A DNA stretch of 64,000 nucleotides from Modestobacter italicus (GTDB lineage Bacteria > Actinomycetota > Actinomycetes > Mycobacteriales > Geodermatophilaceae), in the NCBI RefSeq assembly GCF_000306785.1, contig NC_017955.1, forward strand, positions 2,604,001 to 2,668,000, read 5' to 3'. Made by a program: the position numbers and the translations under genes. Shown here piece after piece: positions 35,712 through 44,032 of this stretch; position 1 is the first letter of the stretch; each line of letters opens with the position of its first letter. Below the pieces are notes generated by a model, which made no database searches, had not been told where the DNA came from, and was given only the letters and a program-made list of their open reading frames with translations.

Positions 35712-36979
35712 GCCTGCCGGGTCCGCCCCGCGCGGCGCACCGGCCGGCGCTGGCGTCCCTCCACGTGCCGCTGTGGTCGATCGTCCAGGCCGGGGTCCAG
35801 ATGGGCGTCGCCCTGCTCTCGGCCCGGTGGCTGGGCCCCGGCGACCGCGGGACCCTCGTCCTCGCCACGACCGTGGCCAGCCTGCTGCTGCTGGTCAGCA
35901 GTGTCGGCACCGGGGCGGCCTCTCGCGTCGTCCTGGCGGAGCCGGGCCGGTGGTGGACGTGGTCGCGGTACCTCCGGTTGGCCGCGGTGCTGACCGTCCC
36001 GCACCTCGTCCTCGCCGCCACGGTCGGGGTCTACCTCGTGACCGTGCTGTCGGGGGCCGGCGCCGGGGTGCGCGTCGCCTTCGTCGTCTACGCCGTGGCC
36101 GCCCTGGGTGCCCACCTCGTCCGCGAGGGCCTGCACGGGCTGGGCAGGCACCGGACGTCCATCGTCCTCGACGTCGTGGCCGCGGCGGCCCAGCTCGCCC
36201 TGGTGGCCGCCGCCCACGCCGCCGCCGTCTACTCGGCCACCACCGCGCTCGTCATCGCCGCCGCCTGCTACACCGGGGCGCTGCTGACCGGCGCCGTCAT
36301 CGGTTGGCGGGCCGATGCGCACAGCCGGACCGTCGCCCCGGCGGTGGTGACCACCCGCGAGTGGTGGCACCGGGTCGGTGAGTCGCTCGCCTTCAGCCGG
36401 TTCGCCCTGGTTGCGGCGCTCGGTCAGTACTACGTCGTCAGCGGTGACCGCCTGGTCCTCGGCGCGCTGGGCCGGTCCGACCAGGTCGGCATCTACAGCG
36501 TCGCCTCGACCCTCGCCTCCCTCGCGGTGATGGCGGCACTGGCGCTGACCGCCCCGATCACCCGGAAGACCGCCGAACGCGGCAGCCTGCAGGCCTGGGA
36601 ACGGGCGCACGTCCCGGTCCTGGCCCTGACCGGGGCGGCGGCCGTGGGCGTCGCCGTCGGGGGCTGGTTCGCCATCCCGCTGCTGCTCGGGCCGGAGTTC
36701 GACCAGGCGCGCACGCTGCTCCCGGTGTTCTGCGCGGCTGCGGTGCCCTACGCCAGCTGCTCGATCGACGCGGCCGCCTCCGCCGGGCTCCGGGACCTGC
36801 GCACCGGGGCGGTGGCGGCGGTGGTGGGCAGCGTGGTCATGACGGCGCTGGCGACGGCCGGGTACGCCGCGTGGGGGACGCACGGCGTCGCCATCGCGGT
36901 GTTGGTCACCTACCTGGTGATGGCCTGCATCGCCCGGGTCCGGCTGCGGCGGGCCGCGACGGCCCTGGCCGCCCGGTGA
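35708..36979 (+). CDS. polysaccharide flippase (Wzx/MATE-like), copy 1
   Basis: 423 aa with a GTG start. There are about 12 hydrophobic segments, among them ATTVASLLLLVSSVGTGAAS and VAFVVYAVAALGAHLVREGL. Characteristic features are PLWSIVQAGVQMGVALLSAR WLGPGDRG near the N-terminus and FSRFALVAALGQYYVVSGDR in the middle. The family flips lipid-linked oligosaccharides across the inner membrane. It is closely paralogous to the gene at 52103 (WLGPxDRG, SRWWTWSRY, GLHGLGRHRTS are shared). It overlaps the GT4 gene by 4 bases (GTGA). Confidence 0.88.
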   Translation: MSLPGPPRAAHRPALASLHVPLWSIVQAGVQMGVALLSARWLGPGDRGTLVLATTVASLLLLVSSVGTGAASRVVLAEPGRWWTWSRYLRLAAVLTVPHLVLAATVGVYLVTVLSGAGAGVRVAFVVYAVAALGAHLVREGLHGLGRHRTSIVLDVVAAAAQLALVAAAHAAAVYSATTALVIAAACYTGALLTGAVIGWRADAHSRTVAPAVVTTREWWHRVGESLAFSRFALVAALGQYYVVSGDRLVLGALGRSDQVGIYSVASTLASLAVMAALALTAPITRKTAERGSLQAWERAHVPVLALTGAAAVGVAVGGWFAIPLLLGPEFDQARTLLPVFCAAAVPYASCSIDAAASAGLRDLRTGAVAAVVGSVVMTALATAGYAAWGTHGVAIAVLVTYLVMACIARVRLRRAATALAAR

Positions 36980-38190
36980 CCAGCTCCCCCCGCCCGGGCG
37001 GGGACGCGCCGGTGCGGCTGCTCTACGGCATCACCGTCGCGGGCTCGGCGGAGACGTTGCTGCGCGGCCAACTGGGCTGGTTCCGGAGCCGGGGGTGGGA
37101 CGTCCACGTCGCCACGTCGCCCGGCCCGCTCCTCGACGTCGTCCGGGACCGCGAGGAGGTCGTCGTCCACCGCCTGCCGATGGAGCGGGAGATGGCCCCG
37201 GCGCACGACCTCCGGGCCCTGGCCCGGTGGACCGGTCTGCTCCGCCGGCTGCGCCCGGACGTGGTCAACGTGGGCACCCCCAAGGCCGCGCTGCTCGGCT
37301 GCCTCGCGGCCTGGCTGACCCGGGTGCCCGCCCGCGTCTACGTCATGCGCGGCCTGCGGCTCGAGGCCGCCGGGAGCCGGCCGACCCGAGTCGTGCTCTG
37401 GCTCGCCGAGCGGCTGACCATCGCGCTGGCCACCGACGTGGTGTGCGTCAGCCACAGCCTCCGTGACGAGGCCGTCGCCCGGCGGCTGTTCGGCCGGACG
37501 GACCACCCCCTGGTCCTGGGCAAGGGCAGCAGCAACGGCGTCGACCCCGACCGCTGGGACCCCGACCTGGCCGCCGTCGACCGGGAGGCCGTGCGGCAGG
37601 GGTGGCGGGTGGGACCGGCGGAGCTGGTCGTCGGTTTCGTCGGCCGGCTGACCCTGGACAAGGGCGTGGACACGCTGCTGGCTGCCGTCGCGGAACTCCC
37701 AGACCTCCCGCTCCGCCTCCTGCTCGTCGGTTCCCTGGACGATCCGCTGCTCGAGCCGGCCATCCGTGCCCTGGGGGACCGGGTGGTGCGCATCGAGGAG
37801 ACCGACGACGTCGCGTCGGCCTACGCGGGGATGGACGTGCTGTGCCTGCCCACCCGGCGGGAGGGGCTGCCCAACGTGGTGCTGGAGGCCGCCCTGGCCG
37901 AGCTGCCGGCCATCACCACCACGGCCACCGGGGCGCGCGACGCCGTGGTCGACGGCGTGACAGGCTGGCTGGTCCCCCCGGGGGACGCCGGTGCCCTCAG
38001 CGCCGCGATCCGGGCCTGCGCGGCGTCGCCGGACCGTGCGCGCGAGCTCGGCCGGGCCGCCCGGGCGCGGGCCCTGGCGGACTTCGACCCGCAGACGATC
38101 TGGCGGGGCCTCGAGTCCGTCTACCTGGCCCGGCTCGAGGCAGCGCACCGTCCGCACGGACGGTGGCCCGGTCGAGGCCCCGCGGCCTAG
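36976..38190 (+). CDS. GT4-family glycosyltransferase, copy 1
   Basis: 404 aa from GTG 36976. The N-terminal domain begins VRLLYGITVAGSAETLLRGQ LGWFRSRG; the C-terminal nucleotide-sugar domain has VGFVGRLTLDKGVDTLLAAV and the E-x7-E signature in RREGLPNVVLEAALAELPAI. It adds a sugar from a nucleotide donor to a lipid-linked acceptor. It is a close paralogue of the gene at 56698 (YVMRGLRL, ATDVVCVSHSLR and SSNGVDPxRWDP shared). Its TAG stop (38188-38190) lies in the CTAG target of the IS481-type insertion and was kept intact by the target duplication. Confidence 0.92.
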   Translation: MTSSPRPGGDAPVRLLYGITVAGSAETLLRGQLGWFRSRGWDVHVATSPGPLLDVVRDREEVVVHRLPMEREMAPAHDLRALARWTGLLRRLRPDVVNVGTPKAALLGCLAAWLTRVPARVYVMRGLRLEAAGSRPTRVVLWLAERLTIALATDVVCVSHSLRDEAVARRLFGRTDHPLVLGKGSSNGVDPDRWDPDLAAVDREAVRQGWRVGPAELVVGFVGRLTLDKGVDTLLAAVAELPDLPLRLLLVGSLDDPLLEPAIRALGDRVVRIEETDDVASAYAGMDVLCLPTRREGLPNVVLEAALAELPAITTTATGARDAVVDGVTGWLVPPGDAGALSAAIRACAASPDRARELGRAARARALADFDPQTIWRGLESVYLARLEAAHRPHGRWPGRGPAA

Positions 38191-38191
38191 C
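38186..38191. repeat. target-site duplication CCTAGC (left)
   Basis: CCTAGC is repeated at 39282-39287. It fits the known IS481 target NCTAGN with 6-base duplication. The TAG inside is the stop codon of the GT4 gene. Confidence 0.9.
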
Positions 38192-39281
38192 TGTAGTGCC
38201 CATGAGCGTTGTTGACGCTTGGTCGGGCTGATGACGTGAGGAGACCTCCGGGCGAAGGTGTGGGTGCTGACGCCTCACCGACGACCCGGAGGTCTCGTGT
38301 CTCACGCTAATGCCCGCCTGACGGTGCACGGCCGGGCGGAACTGGTCCGGCGGGTGGTCGAGCAGGGCCGCCCGGTCGCCCATGTGGTGGTCGAGCTGAA
38401 CGTCTCCCGGGCCACCGGCTACAAGTGGCTCGCGCGCTGGCGGGCCGAAGGACCGGCGGGGTTGTTCGACCGGTCCAGTCGCGCCCATCGGCTGCCCCGG
38501 AAGACGCCGGCAGAGCTGGAGCAGCGGGTGCTGGCGCTGCGCGGCACCCGCAAGCTGGGCCCGGCCCGGATCGGCCCGCTGGTCGGGCTGGCGCCTTCCA
38601 CGGTGCACGCGGTGCTGACCCGGCACGGCCTGCACCGGCTGGCCTGGCTGGACCGCCCGACGGGTGAGCTGGTCCGCCGTTACGAGCGCGCCCGCCCCGG
38701 CGAGCTGGTGCACGTCGATGTGAAGAAGCTCGGTGCGATCCGGGCCGGTGGCGGCTGGTGGGCCCACGGCCGCGGCTCGGCTCAGCACAACAACGCCCGG
38801 ACCGAGCAGTTGGCCGGCCGGCGGGTCGGTTATGACTACGTGCACTGCGCGATCGATGACCACACCCGACTCGCCTACGCCGAGATCCATCCCGACGAGA
38901 AGGCCGTCACCTGCGCGGCGTTCCTGCACCGGGCCGCCGCCTGGTTCGCCGACCACGGCATCCCCCGGATCGAGCGGGTGATGACCGACAACGCGAAGGC
39001 CTACCGGATCAGCCATGCCTGGCGCGAGGCGCTGGCCGACCTCGGCGCGCAGCCACGGTTCACCCGCTCCTACCGCCCTCAGACCAACGGCAAGGCCGAG
39101 CGGTTCAACCGCACCCTGGCCGACGAGTGGGCCTACATCCGCCCCTTCACCAGCTCAGCCGACCGCGCCGCAGCCTTGCCCGGCTGGCTGCACACCTACA
39201 ACCATCACCGCAGCCACACCGCACTCGGCGGACACCCACCGATCAGCCGCATCACCGTCAACAACGGTGCTGGGCACTACA
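38192..39281 (+). mobile_element. IS481-family insertion sequence, 1090 bases, complete
   Basis: Terminal inverted repeats begin TGTAGTGCCCA at both ends, and 23 of the first 26 positions match (38192-38217 against 39256-39281). It is flanked by 6-base CCTAGC duplications. It holds one transposase gene whose catalytic residues are intact. The matching direct repeats show it is probably recent and still in its original target. Confidence 0.93.
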
Positions 39282-39286
39282 CCTAG
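38297..39286 (+). CDS. IS481-family transposase (DDE)
   Basis: 329 aa from GTG 38297. An N-terminal HTH domain (VVELNVSRATGYKWLARWRA, TPAELEQRVLALRGTRKLGP) is followed by the rve integrase core with Asp141 in VHVDVKKLG, Asp231 in VMTDNAKAY and Glu268 in NGKAERFNRTL. All three are present, so it can be active. Its stop TAG (39284-39286) lies outside the element, in the right target duplication: the frame runs through the inverted repeat and uses the host CTAG. Elsewhere the frame would end differently. Confidence 0.95.
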   Translation: MSHANARLTVHGRAELVRRVVEQGRPVAHVVVELNVSRATGYKWLARWRAEGPAGLFDRSSRAHRLPRKTPAELEQRVLALRGTRKLGPARIGPLVGLAPSTVHAVLTRHGLHRLAWLDRPTGELVRRYERARPGELVHVDVKKLGAIRAGGGWWAHGRGSAQHNNARTEQLAGRRVGYDYVHCAIDDHTRLAYAEIHPDEKAVTCAAFLHRAAAWFADHGIPRIERVMTDNAKAYRISHAWREALADLGAQPRFTRSYRPQTNGKAERFNRTLADEWAYIRPFTSSADRAAALPGWLHTYNHHRSHTALGGHPPISRITVNNGAGHYT

Positions 39287-39287
39287 C
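39282..39287. repeat. target-site duplication CCTAGC (right)
   Basis: Second copy of the 6-base target. CTAG is palindromic, so it supplies the TAG stop of the transposase on the plus strand (39284-39286) and the TAG stop of the methyltransferase gene on the minus strand (39285-39283). Confidence 0.9.
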
Positions 39288-40011
39288 CGGGCGCGGGAGC
39301 GGAGGTGTCCGGTTGCAGCCGGTACACCGCCCACCGCGTGGCCCGGGCGTGCAGGACCAGTTGGGGGAACTCCGTCACCACGGCCGCGTGCACGGGGTTC
39401 AGGTACGCCAGGAAGACGGGATCCGTGCCGCCCTGCGGCACGTCGCAGACCCGGCGCAGCACGTGCCGCAGCGTCGTCGGACCGAAGGCGTTGTACACGC
39501 AGACCACCAGCGGCCCCCCGGGCAGGTCGTGGGCGGCCGCGTCGCCGTGCACGACGACCACGTCGGCGTCCTCCCCCCGCGTCGGCCGGCGCCGTGACCG
39601 CCACCTCCGGAGGTTCTCCTGGGCCTCCGCGACGAGGTGCTCGTCGAGCTCGACCCCGACGACCCGGCGATGCCCGCGCTGCGCCGCCAGGATCGCCGGG
39701 CGCCCCCGACCGGCACCCAGGTCGACGAAGGTCGACGAGCCGGGCGCGACCGGCACGGCCCGCATCATCCGCCACCACAGCAGGATGTTCGCGGGCTCGT
39801 ACCCCTGCGGGTCACCGCCCACCGAGAGGTCCGCGACCCGGGACTCGTTGTGCACCCGCCCGCGGGTGCGGACGCCCGCTCGCCAGTCGAAGAGCACCTC
39901 GGCGACCAGGCTGGCAGCACGGAAGGCCTGCCGTCGCGCCGAGCGCACCGCGCGGTCGGTCACCGCGCTGACAGCCGGTGCCGCGGCGCCCGGACGGATC
40001 CGGCGGCTCAC
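39283..40011 (-). CDS. SAM-dependent class I methyltransferase
   Basis: 242 aa from GTG 40011. The SAM-binding motif I is [19 protein letters not shown], motif II VVGVELDEHLVAEAQENLRR, and motif III DADVVVVHGDAAAHDLPG followed by VVCVYNAFGPTTLRHVLRRV. The fold is typical of the small-molecule or sugar methyltransferases in exopolysaccharide loci. The stop TAG is inside the IS target duplication, so the reading frame was not broken by the insertion. It is 17 bases upstream of ugd on the same strand, reading away from it. Confidence 0.85.
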   Translation of the reverse strand: MSRRIRPGAAAPAVSAVTDRAVRSARRQAFRAASLVAEVLFDWRAGVRTRGRVHNESRVADLSVGGDPQGYEPANILLWWRMMRAVPVAPGSSTFVDLGAGRGRPAILAAQRGHRRVVGVELDEHLVAEAQENLRRWRSRRRPTRGEDADVVVVHGDAAAHDLPGGPLVVCVYNAFGPTTLRHVLRRVCDVPQGGTDPVFLAYLNPVHAAVVTEFPQLVLHARATRWAVYRLQPDTSAPAPG

Positions 40012-40028
40012 GCGGACGGGTCCTCCTC

Positions 40029-41348
40029 TCAGCCGGCGCGGCGCCCGAGCGCCCGGTAGGTCCAGCCGGCCGTCTCCCAGGCATCGCGGTCCAGGGCGTT
40101 GCGGCCGTCGAGCACCCGCTTCTGCTTCACCACCCTGCCGAACGCGACCGGGTCCAGCTCGCGGTACTGGGTCCACTCGGTCGACACGAGGACGGCGTCG
40201 GCCCGCTCGGCGGCCTCCTCCGGGGTGTCGGCGTAGTCCAGCTGCGGCCAGAGCCGGCGGCTGTTGTCGATCGCGGCCGGGTCGGTCACCCGGACCACCG
40301 CGCCCTGCAGCTGCAGCTGCGCGGCCACGTTGAGCGCCGGGGAGTCCCGGATGTCGTCGCTGTCGGGCTTGAAGGCTGCCCCCAGCACCGCCACCCGCTT
40401 GCCCAGCAGCGACCCGTCGCAGACCTCCCGCGCCAGCTCCACCATCCGGATCCGGCGGCGCATGTTGATGTTGTCCACCTCCCGCAGGAACGTCAGCGCC
40501 TGGTCGGCCCCCAACTCCCCCGCCCGCGCCATGAACGCCCGGATGTCCTTGGGCAGACAGCCGCCACCGAACCCCAGGCCGGCGTTGAGGAACTTGCGGC
40601 CGATCCGGTCGTCATAGCCGATGGCGTCGGCCAGCAGCTTCACGTCCGCGCCGGTGGCCTCACACAGCTCGGCCATCGCGTTGATGAAGGAGATCTTCGT
40701 GGCCAGGAACGAGTTGGCCGCCGTCTTCACCATCTCCGCGGTGGCGTAGTCGGTGACCACCTGCGGGGTGCCGGCCGCGACGATGGCCGCGTAGACCTCG
40801 TCCAACCGGGCCCGGGCGGTGTCGGCGTCGGCGCTGTTCGGCAGGCCGTAGACCAGCCGGTCCGGGTGCAGGGTGTCCTGCACGGCGAAGCCCTCGCGGA
40901 GGAACTCCGGGTTCCACGCCAGCATCGCGCCGGGCACCTTGCCCGACACGATGTCCGCCAGCCGCGCCGCCGTGCCCACCGGCACCGTGGACTTGCCCAC
41001 CACCAGGTCACCGGGGTCCAGCACCTCCAGCAGCGACTCGACCGCGGCCTCCACGTAGCGCAGGTCTGCGGCGTACTCCCCCCGCTTCTGCGGCGTCCCC
41101 ACGCACACGAAGTGCACGACGGCGTCCCGGGCGTCGGCGATGTCGGTGCTGAACCGCAACCGCCCGGAGGCCAGCGCGGAGGCGAGCAGCTCCTCGAACC
41201 CGGGTTCGAAGAAGGGTGCCCGGGCGGCGTTGAGCGCAGCCGTCCTGGACCTGTCGACGTCCACGCCGACGACCTCGTGACCGAGCTCGGCCATCGAGGC
41301 GGCGTGCACCGCCCCCAGATAGCCGCAGCCGACGACCGAGATCCTCAT
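40029..41348 (-). CDS. ugd: UDP-glucose 6-dehydrogenase
   Basis: 439 aa from the ATG at 41348. It oxidises UDP-glucose to UDP-glucuronate with two NAD. The NAD domain starts MRISVVGCGYLGAVHAASMA (GxGxxG); the central domain includes NPEFLREGFAVQDTLHPDRL and the catalytic Cys in LGFGGGCLPKDIRAF. The C-terminal UDP-sugar domain has AVLGAAFKPDSDDIRDSPAL and EWTQYREL. It is complete. It is divergent from the PglD-like gene across 324 bases, and it follows the methyltransferase gene on the same strand (upstream of it). Confidence 0.95.
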   Translation of the reverse strand: MRISVVGCGYLGAVHAASMAELGHEVVGVDVDRSRTAALNAARAPFFEPGFEELLASALASGRLRFSTDIADARDAVVHFVCVGTPQKRGEYAADLRYVEAAVESLLEVLDPGDLVVGKSTVPVGTAARLADIVSGKVPGAMLAWNPEFLREGFAVQDTLHPDRLVYGLPNSADADTARARLDEVYAAIVAAGTPQVVTDYATAEMVKTAANSFLATKISFINAMAELCEATGADVKLLADAIGYDDRIGRKFLNAGLGFGGGCLPKDIRAFMARAGELGADQALTFLREVDNINMRRRIRMVELAREVCDGSLLGKRVAVLGAAFKPDSDDIRDSPALNVAAQLQLQGAVVRVTDPAAIDNSRRLWPQLDYADTPEEAAERADAVLVSTEWTQYRELDPVAFGRVVKQKRVLDGRNALDRDAWETAGWTYRALGRRAG

Positions 41349-41672
41349 GCCACCACCCCGTCCGTGCTCGTCGCTCACCACGTCCCGGGCAGAACGTAGG
41401 GGCCCGCGGACCGCAGCGGCCCGCTCCGGCCAGCGGCCGGGCCGCCCGGCAGGCGCCTCGCGCCCGTCGTCACGCACCGAGCCCTCCCGCTCGCTGTCCG
41501 GTGACTCCCTGCACCCAGGCGCACGCGGATCGCGCCGACGGGGCGGGGCCGGCGGCGGGGCGACCGGACCGGGACCGACGGCCCCCTGGATGCCCGTCGT
41601 TGCCCCTAGGCTCCTGCGACCACACGGGACGGATGACCCTCTCTCCCCCCAGAGACTCGGCGGTGATGACCG
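41349..41672. other. 324-base divergent control region (ugd / PglD-like gene)
   Basis: No gene. It should hold the promoters of both flanking genes. A TAGGCT -10-like hexamer at 41607-41612 lies 60 bases upstream of the ATG at 41673. The upstream half is very GC-rich with no obvious repeats. Confidence 0.4.
41607..41612 (+). promoter_or_regulatory. candidate -10 box for the PglD-like gene
   Basis: TAGGCT fits TANNNT; the -35 region is not clear. Confidence 0.3.
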
Positions 41673-42404
41673 ATGGGCACCGAACTGAACGGCACCCGAC
41701 CGCCCCTCAGCGACGTCACGGTGTGCGACGTCTACGGCGCCGGCGGGCACGCGCAGGTGGTGGTCGACGTGCTGCGCGCCCGCGGCATCCGGGTCCGGCG
41801 GCAGTACAACGACATGCCGTCCAACCAGCACCCCGCCAGCGTCGACGTGCACCCCGGCGTCCGGCTGGCCGACGCGGGACTATCGGCGTTCCTCGACGTG
41901 CCCGTCGTCATGGCGGTGGGCCGGAACGGTGAGCGCGCCGAGCTCGTCGCCATGATGACCGCCCGGTACCTGCGCGCCGTCCACCCGTCCGCGCTGATCG
42001 CCTCCTCGGCACGCATCGGTGAGGGGACGGTCGTGCTGCACGGCGCGATCGTCCAGCCGAACGCCCGGATCGGACGGCACGTCCTGGTCAACACGGCCGC
42101 CAGCGTCGACCACGACTGCGTCGTCGGGGACTTCGCGCACATCAGCCCGCACGCCACCCTGTGCGGCCACGTGCAGGTCGGTGAGGGGACCCACGTCGGC
42201 GCGGGTGCCGTCGCGATCCCGAAGGTGCGGATCGGCCGGTGGTGCCGGGTGGGGGCCGGGGCCGTCGTGCTGACCGACGTCCCCGACCACACCACCGTCG
42301 TGGGCAACCCGGCGCGGGTCGTCCCCGACCGCACCGGGGAACCGCCCCCGGACCGGACGGCGGACTGCCACCGCGGCCCGGCTCGGCTGGGCGCGGTGAG
42401 CTGA
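41673..42404 (+). CDS. PglD-like sugar acetyltransferase (hexapeptide-repeat)
   Basis: 243 aa. The N-terminal Rossmann-like domain has VYGAGGHAQVVVDVLRARG; the C-terminal left-handed beta-helix has stacked hexapeptides (ASSARIGEGTVVLHGAIVQP, VNTAASVDHDCVVGDFAHIS, GHVQVGEGTHVGAGAVAIPK). His in VDHDCVVGDF is the conserved catalytic base. This is the NeuD/PglD architecture that N-acetylates UDP-4-amino-sugars in bacillosamine synthesis. PglF-, PglE- and PglC-like genes are at 48.5-52.1 kb, so it is probably part of the same pathway. The extra C-terminal tail is unstructured. Confidence 0.85.
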   Translation: MGTELNGTRPPLSDVTVCDVYGAGGHAQVVVDVLRARGIRVRRQYNDMPSNQHPASVDVHPGVRLADAGLSAFLDVPVVMAVGRNGERAELVAMMTARYLRAVHPSALIASSARIGEGTVVLHGAIVQPNARIGRHVLVNTAASVDHDCVVGDFAHISPHATLCGHVQVGEGTHVGAGAVAIPKVRIGRWCRVGAGAVVLTDVPDHTTVVGNPARVVPDRTGEPPPDRTADCHRGPARLGAVS

Positions 42405-43996
42405 TGGCGGCACCGGTCCACGACGCGTCGCGCATGGAGCGCACGGCCGGGCGGCCGACGGCGGACCACGACCTGGTCTTCGTCGGAGCCGGCGCCTCGA
42501 CCGCCTACGTCCTGATGGGGCTGCTCGCCGCACTGGAGGACCGGCCGCCGGCCGCGCCGCTGCGGATCGGTGTCGTCGAGCGGGAGCCGGACGCCTTCTC
42601 CGGCATCGCCTACGGCGGACGCGCCGCGCGCGCCTCGCTGCTGATCACCTCGCTGCGCGACTTCCTCCCCGACGACGAGCGGGCGCTATTCGTCGCGTGG
42701 CTGGCGAGCAACAAGGACCGGGTGTTCACCGAGTTCGTGGCCGAGGCCGGTCCGCTGTCCGTGCGCTGGTGGGCGCGGCACCGGGCAGAGCTCGACCTCG
42801 ACGAGTTCGAGTCCCTGTACCTCCCCCGGCACGTCTTCGGCACCTACCTCATGGAGCGGACCTGGCGTGCCATCGCCCGGGCGGAGGCGGCCGGGCTCGC
42901 CCGGACGGACGTGGTGCAGGACGAGGTCGGCTCGATCGAGCGCGCGGCCGGCGGCTACCTGCTGCACACCGGCAGCGGCGACGTCCGGACCGGTCAGGTC
43001 GTCCTCGCCACCGGCTCGCCACCGGTCCTCCCCCGGCTGCCCCCGCGCCACGAGCACCCGGCGGTGGCCCTCGTCGACGACCCGTTCGGGGGCATGGCGG
43101 CGGCGGTCGAGCTGATCCGCCCGGCGGTGCAGCGACCGAGGCTCAGCGGGCGTCCTCCGCACGTCGTCCTCATCGGGGGCAACGCGGGCACGATGGACGT
43201 GCTCTACCACCTCAACGACCTCGACGTCCCGGCCCTGCAGCAGGCGGTGTTCACCGTCCTCTCCCCCCGTGGCGAGCTGCCCGAGCGGATGGAGGACGAG
43301 CACGAGCCCCTCCCCTTCTCCCCCGAGCACCTGCTCGCCCTCGACCACGGTGACCCGGTCGAGGCGGTCGGGGTCTTCCGCGCGGCGCTCGCGGACATCG
43401 CCCGGGGACGCGACCTCGGGCTGTCGGTGGCCGACACGCTGCGGCCCATCTCCCGCGCAGTGGGCCAGCTGCTGGGGCGGCTGCCCCGCCAGGAGGCCCT
43501 CGAATTCGCCGGGCGGTGGGGGGGCGAGCTCGGCCGGCACCAGCGGCGCGCCGGACGGGAGTACTCCGAGGTGGTGGAGCGCCTCGGCACCGACGGCCGG
43601 CTGCACCAGGTCCCCGGCCGGTTCCTCGACGTCCGGGACGCCTCCCCGGACGGGGTGCACGTCCGGTTCGAGCAGGACGGCCGCCTGCTCGACCTCGATC
43701 TCCCGGCCGACGTGGTCGTCAACTGCGCCGGGCCGGCGAGGGAGCTCCGGCAGGCGGGCTCGACGCTGCTCTCCCAGCTGTTGACCAGCGGGATCTGCCG
43801 GGCGACCCCCTTCGGCGGTGGCATCGCCGTCGACGCCTGCCTCGAGGCCGCTCCGGGCCTGTTCGTGATGGGCCCGTTGCTGGCCGGCAACCTGGTCAAC
43901 GGTGCCCCGCTGTGGCACATGGAGCACTGCGGCCGGATCAGCTCCTACGGCTCGGCCCTGGGCGCCGACCTCGCGCGGCGGCTCGCGGCGGCCTGA
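42404..43996 (+). CDS. FAD/NAD(P)-binding oxidoreductase of unknown substrate
   Basis: 530 aa from the ATG at 42404, overlapping the stop of the PglD-like gene (TGATG). It starts with a dinucleotide-binding motif (LVFVGAGASTAYVLMGLLAA) and contains a second one (HVVLIGGNAGTMDVLYHLND). GQVVLATGSPPVLPRLPPRH and VVVNCAGPARELRQAG are typical ATG motifs of flavoproteins. The C-terminal block GLFVMGPLLAGNLVNGAPLW is conserved in this FAD-NAD(P)-binding family (NAD_binding_9 type). It may modify a sugar or lipid carrier; no substrate can be named. Confidence 0.75.
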   Translation: MAAPVHDASRMERTAGRPTADHDLVFVGAGASTAYVLMGLLAALEDRPPAAPLRIGVVEREPDAFSGIAYGGRAARASLLITSLRDFLPDDERALFVAWLASNKDRVFTEFVAEAGPLSVRWWARHRAELDLDEFESLYLPRHVFGTYLMERTWRAIARAEAAGLARTDVVQDEVGSIERAAGGYLLHTGSGDVRTGQVVLATGSPPVLPRLPPRHEHPAVALVDDPFGGMAAAVELIRPAVQRPRLSGRPPHVVLIGGNAGTMDVLYHLNDLDVPALQQAVFTVLSPRGELPERMEDEHEPLPFSPEHLLALDHGDPVEAVGVFRAALADIARGRDLGLSVADTLRPISRAVGQLLGRLPRQEALEFAGRWGGELGRHQRRAGREYSEVVERLGTDGRLHQVPGRFLDVRDASPDGVHVRFEQDGRLLDLDLPADVVVNCAGPARELRQAGSTLLSQLLTSGICRATPFGGGIAVDACLEAAPGLFVMGPLLAGNLVNGAPLWHMEHCGRISSYGSALGADLARRLAAA

Positions 43997-44032
43997 GCCG
44001 TCGCGACGGTCCGGAGCGGACGGCTAGAGGAT

